From: JANLYC01 sp963815445
Lineage (GTDB): Bacteria > Actinomycetota > Actinomycetes > Propionibacteriales > Nocardioidaceae
Length of the DNA stretch: 64,000 bases
Reading direction: 5' to 3'
Assembly: GCA_963815445.1 (NCBI GenBank)
Contig: CAWFGV010000011.1
Coordinates: 744,001-808,000 of the forward strand
Position numbers and translations under genes: made by a program. Positions 25,285 to 32,291 of this stretch are shown in pieces. The notes beneath the pieces were generated by a model. It worked only from the letters and a program-made list of their open reading frames with translations. It was not told where the DNA came from and did no database searches. Position 1 is the first letter of the stretch. Every line of letters begins with the position of its first letter.

Positions 25285-26580
25285 GTGGTGTTCGGACTCG
25301 GCGCGGTCCTACGTCGGACCGGGAGCCTGCTCTCGAGACGAGCCCTGCGTTCTGTCGACCTCTCGACGCTGACCGAGGTCCCCGCTCCCCTGCACTTCCC
25401 GCTGCAGCGCGACCAGCTCGATCCCGTGGCGCAGCTCGCGGAGGCACGCGCTGCCGGACCGATCTACAAGCTGGCGTCGCTCTTCGGGCTTCGGGTCTGG
25501 ATGGTCTCGGGGGTCGCCGAGACCCGGCTCGTGCTCTCGGACTCGACGAACTTCAGCACGGACATCCGCCGGTACGTCGGCAAGCAGGACGCGACCGGGG
25601 CGGCGGCCATCGGCGGACTCGGGTTCACCGACCCGCCGGACCACACCCGGCTCCGTCGACTGCTCACGCCGGAGTTCACTCGCCGGCGGCTGGCCCGCCT
25701 CCAACCACGTATCGACGCGATCGTGGCCGACCGGCTCGACGCCATGGCCGAGAAGGCCAGCCTGGATCCGTCCGCGCCGGTCGACCTCGTGGCCGAGTTC
25801 GCGTTTCCGATTCCCTTCGTCGTCATCTGCGAGCTGCTCGGTGTCGCTCCCGAGGACCGCGAGTACTTCCGGAAGCTGGGGCATGCCCGCTTCGACGTAC
25901 GTCACGGTGGCCTCGGAGTGTTCGGCGCGATGTCGGAGTCCCGCGACTTCCTGATCGAGACCGCCAAGAAGCAACGTGACGAGCCTCGCGACGGCTTGAT
26001 CGGCGCCCTCATCGCCGAGCACGGCGAAGACATCACCGACGACGAGCTCGGCGGGCTGGCAGACGGCGTCTTCACCGGTGGGTACGAGACCTCGGCCAGC
26101 ATGATTGCGCTCGGTGCGCTCACCCTGCTGCAGTCCCCCGACGCGGCCCGGCGACTGCGGAACGACGCCGACGCGGCCGACCCGCAGCGCGTGGTCGACG
26201 AGCTACTGCGCTATCTCTCGGTGGTGCAGATCGCCTTTCCGCGGTTCGTTCGCCACGACATGGACCTGTTCGGTCGCCGGCTGCGGGCCGGTGACGTGGT
26301 CATCTGCTCCCTGAGCGGTGCCAACCGTGATCCGGTCTTCGCCGGCGCGGACCCCGACGGCTTCGATGCGGACCGCGCGGCTGCCTCACACCTGGCCTTC
26401 GGGTACGGCATGCACCGCTGCGTCGGCGCCGAGCTCGGGCGGATGGAGCTGCGCTCGGCGATTCCCGCGCTCGTCCGCCGGTTTCCTGCGATGTATCTCG
26501 CGGTTCGCCCAGAAGAGCTGCAGTTCCGCGACCTGTCGATCGTGTACGGCGTCGACGCGCTCCCGGTCTTCCTCAGCTGA
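25285..26580 (+). CDS. Cytochrome P450
   Basis: 431 residues, start GTG at 25285 with GAAGAGGGG upstream. Heme-thiolate monooxygenase. The I-helix proton-relay segment is GGYETSAS. ELLRYLSVVQ holds the ExxR-region pattern, and the heme loop FGYGMHRCVGAELGR carries the ligand Cys379. GFTDPPDHTRLRRLL is the usual helix-C segment. No N-terminal membrane anchor, so soluble bacterial type needing a ferredoxin partner, none of which is seen nearby. An array of palindromes precedes it. A DrrAB-like exporter lies immediately downstream on the other strand. Substrate unknown. Confidence 0.93.
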   Translation: MVFGLGAVLRRTGSLLSRRALRSVDLSTLTEVPAPLHFPLQRDQLDPVAQLAEARAAGPIYKLASLFGLRVWMVSGVAETRLVLSDSTNFSTDIRRYVGKQDATGAAAIGGLGFTDPPDHTRLRRLLTPEFTRRRLARLQPRIDAIVADRLDAMAEKASLDPSAPVDLVAEFAFPIPFVVICELLGVAPEDREYFRKLGHARFDVRHGGLGVFGAMSESRDFLIETAKKQRDEPRDGLIGALIAEHGEDITDDELGGLADGVFTGGYETSASMIALGALTLLQSPDAARRLRNDADAADPQRVVDELLRYLSVVQIAFPRFVRHDMDLFGRRLRAGDVVICSLSGANRDPVFAGADPDGFDADRAAASHLAFGYGMHRCVGAELGRMELRSAIPALVRRFPAMYLAVRPEELQFRDLSIVYGVDALPVFLS

Positions 26581-26596
26581 GGACGACAGCCGGGAG

Positions 26597-27424
26597 TCAG
26601 TCTCGAGCGCGACGTCTGAAGGCACGCACCGCCAGCGGAGCGAAGACGGCAGTGAAGATGGCAGCCCACACGAAGACCGACAGCACCGGGTGATGCAACG
26701 GGAACTCGGCACCCTCCGGTGCGACCGGCCCGTTGCCCCACAGCTGACGACACGCCTGGGCCAAGGACGACACCGGATTCCACTCGGCGATCACCCGTAG
26801 CCAGGTGGGCATGCTGCTGGTCGGCGCGAACGTGTTGGCCACGAACGTCAGGGGGAACATCACCGTGAACATGAACCCCTGCACGGCTTCGACAGACCGC
26901 ATGATCGACCCCACCCAGATGCCGAGCCAGATCATCGCGAACCCGAAGACCAGCAGCAGGCCGAACGCGACAGCCGCGTCCAGGACGCCATGGCGGATTC
27001 GCCACCCGATGAGCAGACCGGTCACGGACATCACGACGATGCCGATGCTGGAGTGCATCAGGCTCGAGACGCTACGTCCGATGAGCACCGATGACCTCGA
27101 GATCGGTAAGGACCGCATCCGGTCGACGATCCCTTTGTCGAGGTCTGCAGTCAGTCCGACCGCGACGACGAACGACGAGAACACGATGGTCTGCACCATG
27201 ATCCCCGGCAGCAGGAACTCTCGATAGCCCGAGCCGGGCACGGCGATCGAGCCGCCGAACACGAAGGCGAACAGCAAGACGAACATGACTGGCTGGATCG
27301 TCACGTCGAGCAGCATCTCCGGCATCCGCTTGATGTGCAGCAGGTTGCGCCACACGACCGTGAGCGACTGCTGGAGGACGTTGCGGCGCTCGAGCTCGAG
27401 ACCAGCCTGGGTCACCGTCGTCAT
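26597..27424 (-). CDS. ABC-2 type transporter permease, DrrB-like
   Basis: 275 residues with about six membrane helices. The N-terminus RNLLHIKRMPEMLLDVTIQPVMFVLLFAFVFGG and YREFLLPGIMVQTIVFSS are typical of the daunorubicin-resistance permease family. It overlaps the upstream ATPase gene by 4 bases (ATGA), so they form one exporter in the inner membrane. The family exports antibiotics or lipids; the cargo here is unknown. It lies tail-to-tail with the P450 gene, which may be coincidence. Confidence 0.9.
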   Translation of the reverse strand: MTTVTQAGLELERRNVLQQSLTVVWRNLLHIKRMPEMLLDVTIQPVMFVLLFAFVFGGSIAVPGSGYREFLLPGIMVQTIVFSSFVVAVGLTADLDKGIVDRMRSLPISRSSVLIGRSVSSLMHSSIGIVVMSVTGLLIGWRIRHGVLDAAVAFGLLLVFGFAMIWLGIWVGSIMRSVEAVQGFMFTVMFPLTFVANTFAPTSSMPTWLRVIAEWNPVSSLAQACRQLWGNGPVAPEGAEFPLHHPVLSVFVWAAIFTAVFAPLAVRAFRRRARD

Positions 27425-28434
27425 CGCAGTGCCTCCTCTCGGACCGCTGGTCCGCTGTCGTCGACCCCCACCTCTTCGCCGCCTGCGGCGTTCTCCTCGG
27501 CGCGATGGCCGGTGAGGTGGAGGAAGACATCGTCGAGGCTCGGTCTCTTGAGCCCGAGGTCATCGACCGCGATCGCCCGTTGCCGCAGCAGGTCGGCGAT
27601 CCTCGTCATGTCGGCCAGCCCGTCAGCGGGCGCCACGAGCCGACGTTGACGCGCCTCGACGTGAACCTCGGAGGCGCACTGGCGCACCAGCTGGGCCGCG
27701 GTGTCGACGTCGCTCGCGTGGGTGAGCGTGATGACCACGCTGGCACGACCGGCCTGGTCCTTGAGCGCGGTCGGCGTACCGGCCGCTATGACGCGCCCGT
27801 GGTCGATGACCACGATCTGGTCGGCCAACGTGTCGGCCTCCTCGAGATACTGCGTCGTCAACAGCAACGTCGTGCCACCGCGGACGAGCTCACGCAGCAC
27901 GTCCCAGAGGTCGACACGACTGCGTGGGTCGAGACCCGTGGTCGGCTCGTCGAGAAAGAGCACCGGGGGCGACGCGACCAGGCTCACCGCAAGATCGAGT
28001 CGACGGCGCATGCCACCGGAGTAGGTCTTGGCGATCCGGTCGGCCGCGTCGACCAGCGAGAACTGCTCGAGCAGGTCGTCGGCCAGCGTGGCGATGCGCC
28101 GCCGAGGAATGCCGTAGAGCCGCCCGATCAACCGGATGTTCTCCCGGCCGGTGAGCAGCTCGTCGACCGTGGCAGCCTGGCCGGTCAGACCCAGGTTGCG
28201 GCGAACGGCGTCCGGCGCTGTGATGATGTCGTGCCCGGCGACGGTCCCGGTGCCGCTCGTCGGCACGCTGAGCGTGGTCAGCATCCTCACTGTGGTGGTC
28301 TTGCCGGCACCGTTGGGGCCCAGCAGGCTCAGCACGCTGCCGCGGGGGATCGCGAAACTCACCCCGTCGACCGCGACCGTCTGCCCGAAATGCTTGACGA
28401 GCTGGACGGCTTCGACCGCGATGTCAGTATTCAT
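27421..28434 (-). CDS. ABC transporter ATP-binding protein, DrrA-like
   Basis: 337 residues. Walker A GPNGAGKTTT with Lys45, signature YSGGMRRRLDLA at about 147, Walker B VLFLDEPTTGLD, then LLTTQYLEEAD. The C-terminal extension with VITLTHASDV and SLDDVFLHLTGH is the DrrA-type domain. Partner of the overlapping permease gene. The 64-bp divergent promoter carries a GTTGG...CCAAC inverted repeat, a possible repressor site. Confidence 0.92.
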   Translation of the reverse strand: MNTDIAVEAVQLVKHFGQTVAVDGVSFAIPRGSVLSLLGPNGAGKTTTVRMLTTLSVPTSGTGTVAGHDIITAPDAVRRNLGLTGQAATVDELLTGRENIRLIGRLYGIPRRRIATLADDLLEQFSLVDAADRIAKTYSGGMRRRLDLAVSLVASPPVLFLDEPTTGLDPRSRVDLWDVLRELVRGGTTLLLTTQYLEEADTLADQIVVIDHGRVIAAGTPTALKDQAGRASVVITLTHASDVDTAAQLVRQCASEVHVEARQRRLVAPADGLADMTRIADLLRQRAIAVDDLGLKRPSLDDVFLHLTGHRAEENAAGGEEVGVDDSGPAVREEALR

Positions 28435-28454
28435 GAGTTCACTCTAGGTTGGCG

Positions 28455-28480
28455 CACAGACAGTGTTCCAACGGATATGC
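28455..28480. promoter_or_regulatory. Inverted repeat in the DrrA divergent promoter
   Basis: GGTTGG and CCAAC(GG) arms flank about 15 bases in the gap between the exporter ATPase gene (start 28434) and the plus-strand gene at 28499. On the minus strand TTGGAA is a -35 candidate. Could be bound by a TetR- or MarR-type repressor, but no such gene is adjacent. Confidence 0.35.
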
Positions 28481-28498
28481 GGCGAGGTAGCGTAAGGC

Positions 28499-28882
28499 AT
28501 GGCCACCAGCTCACCGGGTCCCTACGGACTCCGTCTCAGTTCGCTCGTCCGCGCCGCCGGCACGACCGCAACTATCCTCGCCGGCAAGCCGTCCGGGCTG
28601 ATCCGCACCTCGGTCCTGGCCGGCGGCGCAGACCTGGCGGCGCGCGAGATCGATCCACGGGGGATCCAGGTCTTTTCGATGACACCAGATCCTGGCACCA
28701 CCCCGACCGAGCACGAACAACTGCTCGCGACCGCGACGACGACCGCATCATGGGTGGTCGCGAACCTCCTCGTGGCGAAGGTCGCGCGGGTGCTCCCCCT
28801 CCCCCGTCTGGTTACGGCTGTCCTGCTCGGCGCCGGAGTCTATGCGCTCGACAGCTCACTCGTCGAAGGCGCCGAGAGCTGA
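28499..28882 (+). CDS. Hypothetical protein with C-terminal membrane helix
   Basis: 127 residues. The N-terminal two thirds are soluble and Thr/Ala-rich, with no motif I recognise. Residues about 80-120 are hydrophobic (TTTASWVVANLLVAKVARVLPLPRLVTAVLLGAGVYAL) and could form two short helices. Codon use fits its neighbours. It diverges from drrA and converges with the M55 peptidase gene. Function unknown. Confidence 0.65.
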   Translation: MATSSPGPYGLRLSSLVRAAGTTATILAGKPSGLIRTSVLAGGADLAAREIDPRGIQVFSMTPDPGTTPTEHEQLLATATTTASWVVANLLVAKVARVLPLPRLVTAVLLGAGVYALDSSLVEGAES

Positions 28883-28898
28883 CACGGCCAGCGAGCTG

Positions 28899-29747
28899 CT
28901 AGCGACCGCCGGCCTGGCGGGTGATGTAGGTCAGCGCCACGAACGCGTCGTACACCGCCAGGCCGTCGGGGTCCGGCCCGGCACCGGTGACACGAACGGT
29001 CCGGGTCCCCGATCGTTCGACGCCCTTGACCCAGCTCGCGACTGCGGCCAGGTCGGCCGTCTGCAGCTCGACGTCCAACGTCAGGTCCGCCGGCAGCCGT
29101 GGCGGGCCAAGTCGCCCGCTCCGGACCGCCTTCACGGCCTGCGTCGCACCCTGCATGATGCTGAGCCGCGCCTCGACCGGATGGACATGATGCGCCGCGA
29201 ACCGGGTCACGGACTGCTTGACCACGACCCCGACATGGTCAGGCGCGAACGAAGCCGCTTCGGCGATCGTCACCGCGTCGCCGGTGATCAGGGCGATCGG
29301 CACGGAGTGGGCGTGGGCGACCAGCGCGTTGATGCCACTCTCCCCTACGTACTCCCCGCCCAGGCGAACGCCACTGACGACCTCGGGGTTGTAGGTGTGG
29401 GACAGCACCGCCGACTCCCCCGAGATCGACCCGTGGTAACCCACGAAGAACACCGCGCCGAACGAGCTGTCGAGTCCCTGCATCATGTACGCCGGCTTGT
29501 GCCGACCGCTGATATAGGTCGTCGGGCTCTTGAGTCCGGCGGGGTCGAGGTTGGCCATCGCTCCGTGGGAGTCGTTGACGACAACCTCGGTCGCGCCCGC
29601 TGACCGGGCACCCTCGATCGCGGCGTTCACCTCGGCGAGCATCAGCTCGCAGCCGCGTTCGTATGCCGCTCCCCCATCGGAACGGCACTGCTCCCAGTCG
29701 ACGACTCCCGCGACACCTTCCATGTCGCAGGAGATGAAGATCTTCAC
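28899..29747 (-). CDS. dppA: M55 family D-aminopeptidase (DppA-like)
   Basis: 282 residues. MKIFISCDMEG puts Asp8 and Glu10 exactly where DppA binds zinc. His61 in NDSHGAM and His105 in VGYHGS are the next ligands, and Glu132 or Glu136 in GGEYVGESGIN the last. DppA is a ring-forming cytoplasmic zinc enzyme that releases D-amino acids from short peptides, thought to recycle D-Ala-containing peptides. No dipeptide transporter is adjacent here. The start ATG at 29747 is the only sensible one because catalytic residues begin at position 8. Confidence 0.93.
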   Translation of the reverse strand: MKIFISCDMEGVAGVVDWEQCRSDGGAAYERGCELMLAEVNAAIEGARSAGATEVVVNDSHGAMANLDPAGLKSPTTYISGRHKPAYMMQGLDSSFGAVFFVGYHGSISGESAVLSHTYNPEVVSGVRLGGEYVGESGINALVAHAHSVPIALITGDAVTIAEAASFAPDHVGVVVKQSVTRFAAHHVHPVEARLSIMQGATQAVKAVRSGRLGPPRLPADLTLDVELQTADLAAVASWVKGVERSGTRTVRVTGAGPDPDGLAVYDAFVALTYITRQAGGR

Positions 29748-29774
29748 GGGTGCCTCACCGCTGCCTCCTCGAGC

Positions 29775-30383
29775 TCAGATCAAGATGGGATGGTGCTCCA
29801 ACGGGCCGACGAGCTCGTCCTCCTCGTAGTCGAGGTGGGACAAGAGCCGAGTCGCCAGCAGGTCGACCAGGCGGTCGACAACGTCGAAGGTCTCGACGCC
29901 TCGGGCGAGGTCGACACTGGCCAGGTCGAGGTCGACGAGGACACCGTGAATGAGCAGGTGTTCCTGTTCGAGCCGATCCAGAACGGGGCCGAGCTCACCG
30001 TCGAGGTTCCGCAGCTGCGGAAAGAGGTGACGGTCCTCGATGGAGTGGTGCATCGTGACCGCGCGACAGTACTGCGCGCAGAAGGATCCGAACTGCTCGT
30101 AGCCCTGGCGCAACGTCATGGCGTTGATCTGGCTCCGCAGCTCACCGACCCCGGCCCGGCCGGCCTTGACCTCGTCCCGCACGTGCACGATCGCGGCCAG
30201 CTCGCGCCGGAACAGGTCGTGGATGAGTCGTAGGTGGGCGCCTTGACCAGTGCCTTGACCAGTGCCTCGACCAGTGCTGTGATCAGTCTCGGCTTCGCTG
30301 GGACGCGCCGCTCGCGGTCGAGACCCCTCATCCCAACCGATGGGCGGGCCGCTCACGGCCACCGGCGACTCGTCACCATTCAC
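29775..30383 (-). CDS. Hemerythrin-like (HHE) domain protein
   Basis: 202 residues. A disordered N-terminus (about 1-48) with a short GTGQG repeat, then a four-helix HHE domain: LRLIHDLFRRELAAIVHVRDEV, MHHSIEDRHLFPQL, RLEQEHLLIHGVL, SHLDYEEDELVGPL, giving the His/Glu/Asp di-iron ligands. Such proteins bind oxygen or nitric oxide or sense redox state. The DNA encoding the N-terminal repeat contains three 12-bp copies that match the motif upstream of the neighbouring CGNR/MFS pair. Confidence 0.9.
   Translation of the reverse strand: MNGDESPVAVSGPPIGWDEGSRPRAARPSEAETDHSTGRGTGQGTGQGAHLRLIHDLFRRELAAIVHVRDEVKAGRAGVGELRSQINAMTLRQGYEQFGSFCAQYCRAVTMHHSIEDRHLFPQLRNLDGELGPVLDRLEQEHLLIHGVLVDLDLASVDLARGVETFDVVDRLVDLLATRLLSHLDYEEDELVGPLEHHPILI
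30243..30290. repeat. Three 12-bp direct repeats inside the hemerythrin gene
   Basis: TTGACCAGTG at 30243, 30255 and (TCGACCAGTG) 30267, period 12, plus a degraded copy at 30279. In frame they encode the TGQGTGQG tail of the N-terminal region. The same TTGACCAGTG core recurs at 30997 and 31053 in the CGNR/MFS promoter region. Confidence 0.75.
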
Positions 30384-30420
30384 AGCTCGTCACCATTCAC
30401 AGGGGGATCCTCGCACGCGG

Positions 30421-30996
30421 TCAGGAAGCCGGGCTCCGGCGGTGCCGGAAGGTCGCGGCCTTCACCCGGTTCTGGCACGCGGTGCTGCAGAAGCGCTTCT
30501 GGTTGTTGCGGGACGCATCGACGTAGACCCGGTCGCACGACGGCGCGGAGCAGACGCCCAGCCGCCCGACGAGGTCACTGCCGATCACCACGGCGAGCCC
30601 TGCCGCCAGGCCGGCGCTCCAGCCGATCGCCAGGCTGTCGTCGAAGCCGTGGAAGTGCAGCTGGAAGCGATCGCCGTCCGGGTCGAGCTGCGGCCGGGTG
30701 CCGAAGCGGGCCAGCAGCTCGTTGACCGCCCACGCCGCCTCGCGCTGGTGACCGGTCTCGACCAGAGCGAAGACCGCATGAAGCTGCGCCGCGGTACCTG
30801 CCAGCAGGACGGCGTCCGCCTGGGTCAGCCGAGGTCTGGTCCTGCCCTCTCCCCCAAGCGCGTCGGCCACTGTCCGTCGCAGCCCGGTCGCGACGGGCGC
30901 GGCGAAAGGCCGCCCTCGCGCCTCCCCCTCGACCGCGCCGTTGACGAGCCGCGTTGCGACGTCGAGCACGTTCCACAGATGACTGTCGAATGACAT
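30421..30996 (-). CDS. CGNR-type zinc-finger transcriptional regulator
   Basis: 191 residues. An N-terminal domain (about 1-130, ABATE-like) is followed by a C-terminal zinc finger: CSAPSCDRVYVD, then RRFCSTAC-like NQKRFCSTACQNRVKAA. The eponymous CGNR reads CQNR here. The family are small stress or drug-responsive regulators. It diverges from an MFS transporter gene; the 38-bp gap holds a repeated TTTGACCAGTGAC element over the MFS -35, so it probably represses both genes. Confidence 0.88.
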   Translation of the reverse strand: MSFDSHLWNVLDVATRLVNGAVEGEARGRPFAAPVATGLRRTVADALGGEGRTRPRLTQADAVLLAGTAAQLHAVFALVETGHQREAAWAVNELLARFGTRPQLDPDGDRFQLHFHGFDDSLAIGWSAGLAAGLAVVIGSDLVGRLGVCSAPSCDRVYVDASRNNQKRFCSTACQNRVKAATFRHRRSPAS

Positions 30997-31064
30997 TTGA
31001 CCAGTGACTCCGTCATAGCTAGGCTGGCAACCTCATGACTGACTATAACACTTTGACCAGTGAC
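30996..31064. promoter_or_regulatory. Divergent promoter with paired TTTGACCAGTGAC elements
   Basis: Identical 13-mers at 30996-31008 and 31052-31064, 56 bp apart. On the plus strand TTGACC (30997-31002), 17 bp, TAGGCT (31020-31025) form a good promoter whose start would be a few bases before the MFS ATG at 31035. The first 13-mer covers this -35 and also the CGNR start. The second lies just inside the MFS gene. Paired sites suggest looping or cooperative repression by the CGNR protein (inference). Confidence 0.6.
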
Positions 31065-32282
31065 GTCGCGGGACCCACTGAGCCTCGACAGCGACTGCCG
31101 ACGATCGTGTGGTGGCTGGTCGCAGCTCGAACCGTCAACCGGATGGGAGCCTTCAGCCTGCCGTTCCTGGCCGTGCTGCTGACGCTCGAGCTCGGCTGGT
31201 CCACCGCAGCGGTCGGGGTGACGATGACTGCCTTCGGCCTGGCCACGATCCCGTCGCGACTGGTGGGCGGTCACCTCGCGGATCGGCTCGGCCGGCGTAC
31301 GACCATCGTGCTCGGCCTCACCGGCTGCGCGATCGCTCAGCTCGGCCTGGCGGCGAGCGTCTCTGCGACGGGTGCGGTGGGTGCTGTGGGCACGGTGAGT
31401 ACGGTGGCGGCCGTCGTCGCGCTGGGGCTCTGCTTCGAGATCTACGAACCCCCGAGCCAAGCCCTGATTGCCGACCATGTTCCGCTGGAGAACCAGCCCG
31501 CCGCCCACGGAGCCCTGGCAACCGGTCTGGCGATCGCCGGTGTTGCCGCTGGAGCTCTCGCGACGGTGCTGACCCGGATCGACCTCCACTGGTTGTTCGT
31601 CGCAGATGCCGTGAGCTGCCTTGGATGTGCGGCGCTCCTTGCCTGCAGGTTGCCGAGCCGGCGAGATCAGCGCACTGCCCCGGACTCCCTCACACCGGAC
31701 CCGCGCCTCGCCGCGCCGGATGGACGGTCCCCGTGGCGGGACCGACGACTCCGCAGGCTGGTGGGCGTCCAGACGGGTTTCGCGGTCGTCTACCTCCAGA
31801 CCACGGTTGCCCTCCCGCTGAGCCTGCTCGAGCGCGGCCTGCCGTCGACTGCGCTGGCAGTCCTCCTCATGGTGTCTGCGACGACGTTCGTGGCAGGCCA
31901 GCCGCTGCTCCGGATGGGGCGTCTCCGGCGGTTGCATCGGCAGGCGGCATTGCGAACCGGGTACCTCCTCCTCGCCGCCGGTCTCGTCGGGTACGGCCTC
32001 GCGACCACGCTGGTGGCCTACGCGCTGGCCACAGTGGTCACCGCGTGCGGTGACCTGCTCGTGCTCGGCCATCTCCCGACGATGGTTGCGGCGATCTCGC
32101 CGCCGAGGCAACGCGGCCGGTACCTCGCGGCCTTCGGGACCAGCTGGGGCGTGGCCGCGGTGCTGGCGCCCGTGATCGGAGCCGGGCTCTTGAGGTCGAC
32201 CGGTGTCACGGTCACCTGGAGTGTGCTGGCAGCCCTGGCGGCGGGCCTGGCCCTCATGGTGGCGCGTCTACCTGCCCCTTAA
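31035..32282 (+). CDS. Major facilitator superfamily transporter
   Basis: 415 residues with about 12 membrane helices. GGHLADRLGRRTTIV is the loop 2-3 MFS motif, followed by further hydrophobic pairs and a long cytoplasmic loop at about 210-235. Likely a drug/metabolite exporter of the inner membrane, as is usual beside a divergent regulator. An alternative later start is unlikely because the promoter predicts a near-leaderless mRNA from the ATG at 31035. Confidence 0.9.
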   Translation: MTDYNTLTSDVAGPTEPRQRLPTIVWWLVAARTVNRMGAFSLPFLAVLLTLELGWSTAAVGVTMTAFGLATIPSRLVGGHLADRLGRRTTIVLGLTGCAIAQLGLAASVSATGAVGAVGTVSTVAAVVALGLCFEIYEPPSQALIADHVPLENQPAAHGALATGLAIAGVAAGALATVLTRIDLHWLFVADAVSCLGCAALLACRLPSRRDQRTAPDSLTPDPRLAAPDGRSPWRDRRLRRLVGVQTGFAVVYLQTTVALPLSLLERGLPSTALAVLLMVSATTFVAGQPLLRMGRLRRLHRQAALRTGYLLLAAGLVGYGLATTLVAYALATVVTACGDLLVLGHLPTMVAAISPPRQRGRYLAAFGTSWGVAAVLAPVIGAGLLRSTGVTVTWSVLAALAAGLALMVARLPAP

Positions 32283-32291
32283 GGTGACGGG

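Noticed and set aside
30243..30290. Short repeat array as a possible CRISPR
   Set aside because: The repeats are 10-12 bp, contiguous, inside a coding frame and without spacers, so they are not a CRISPR array.
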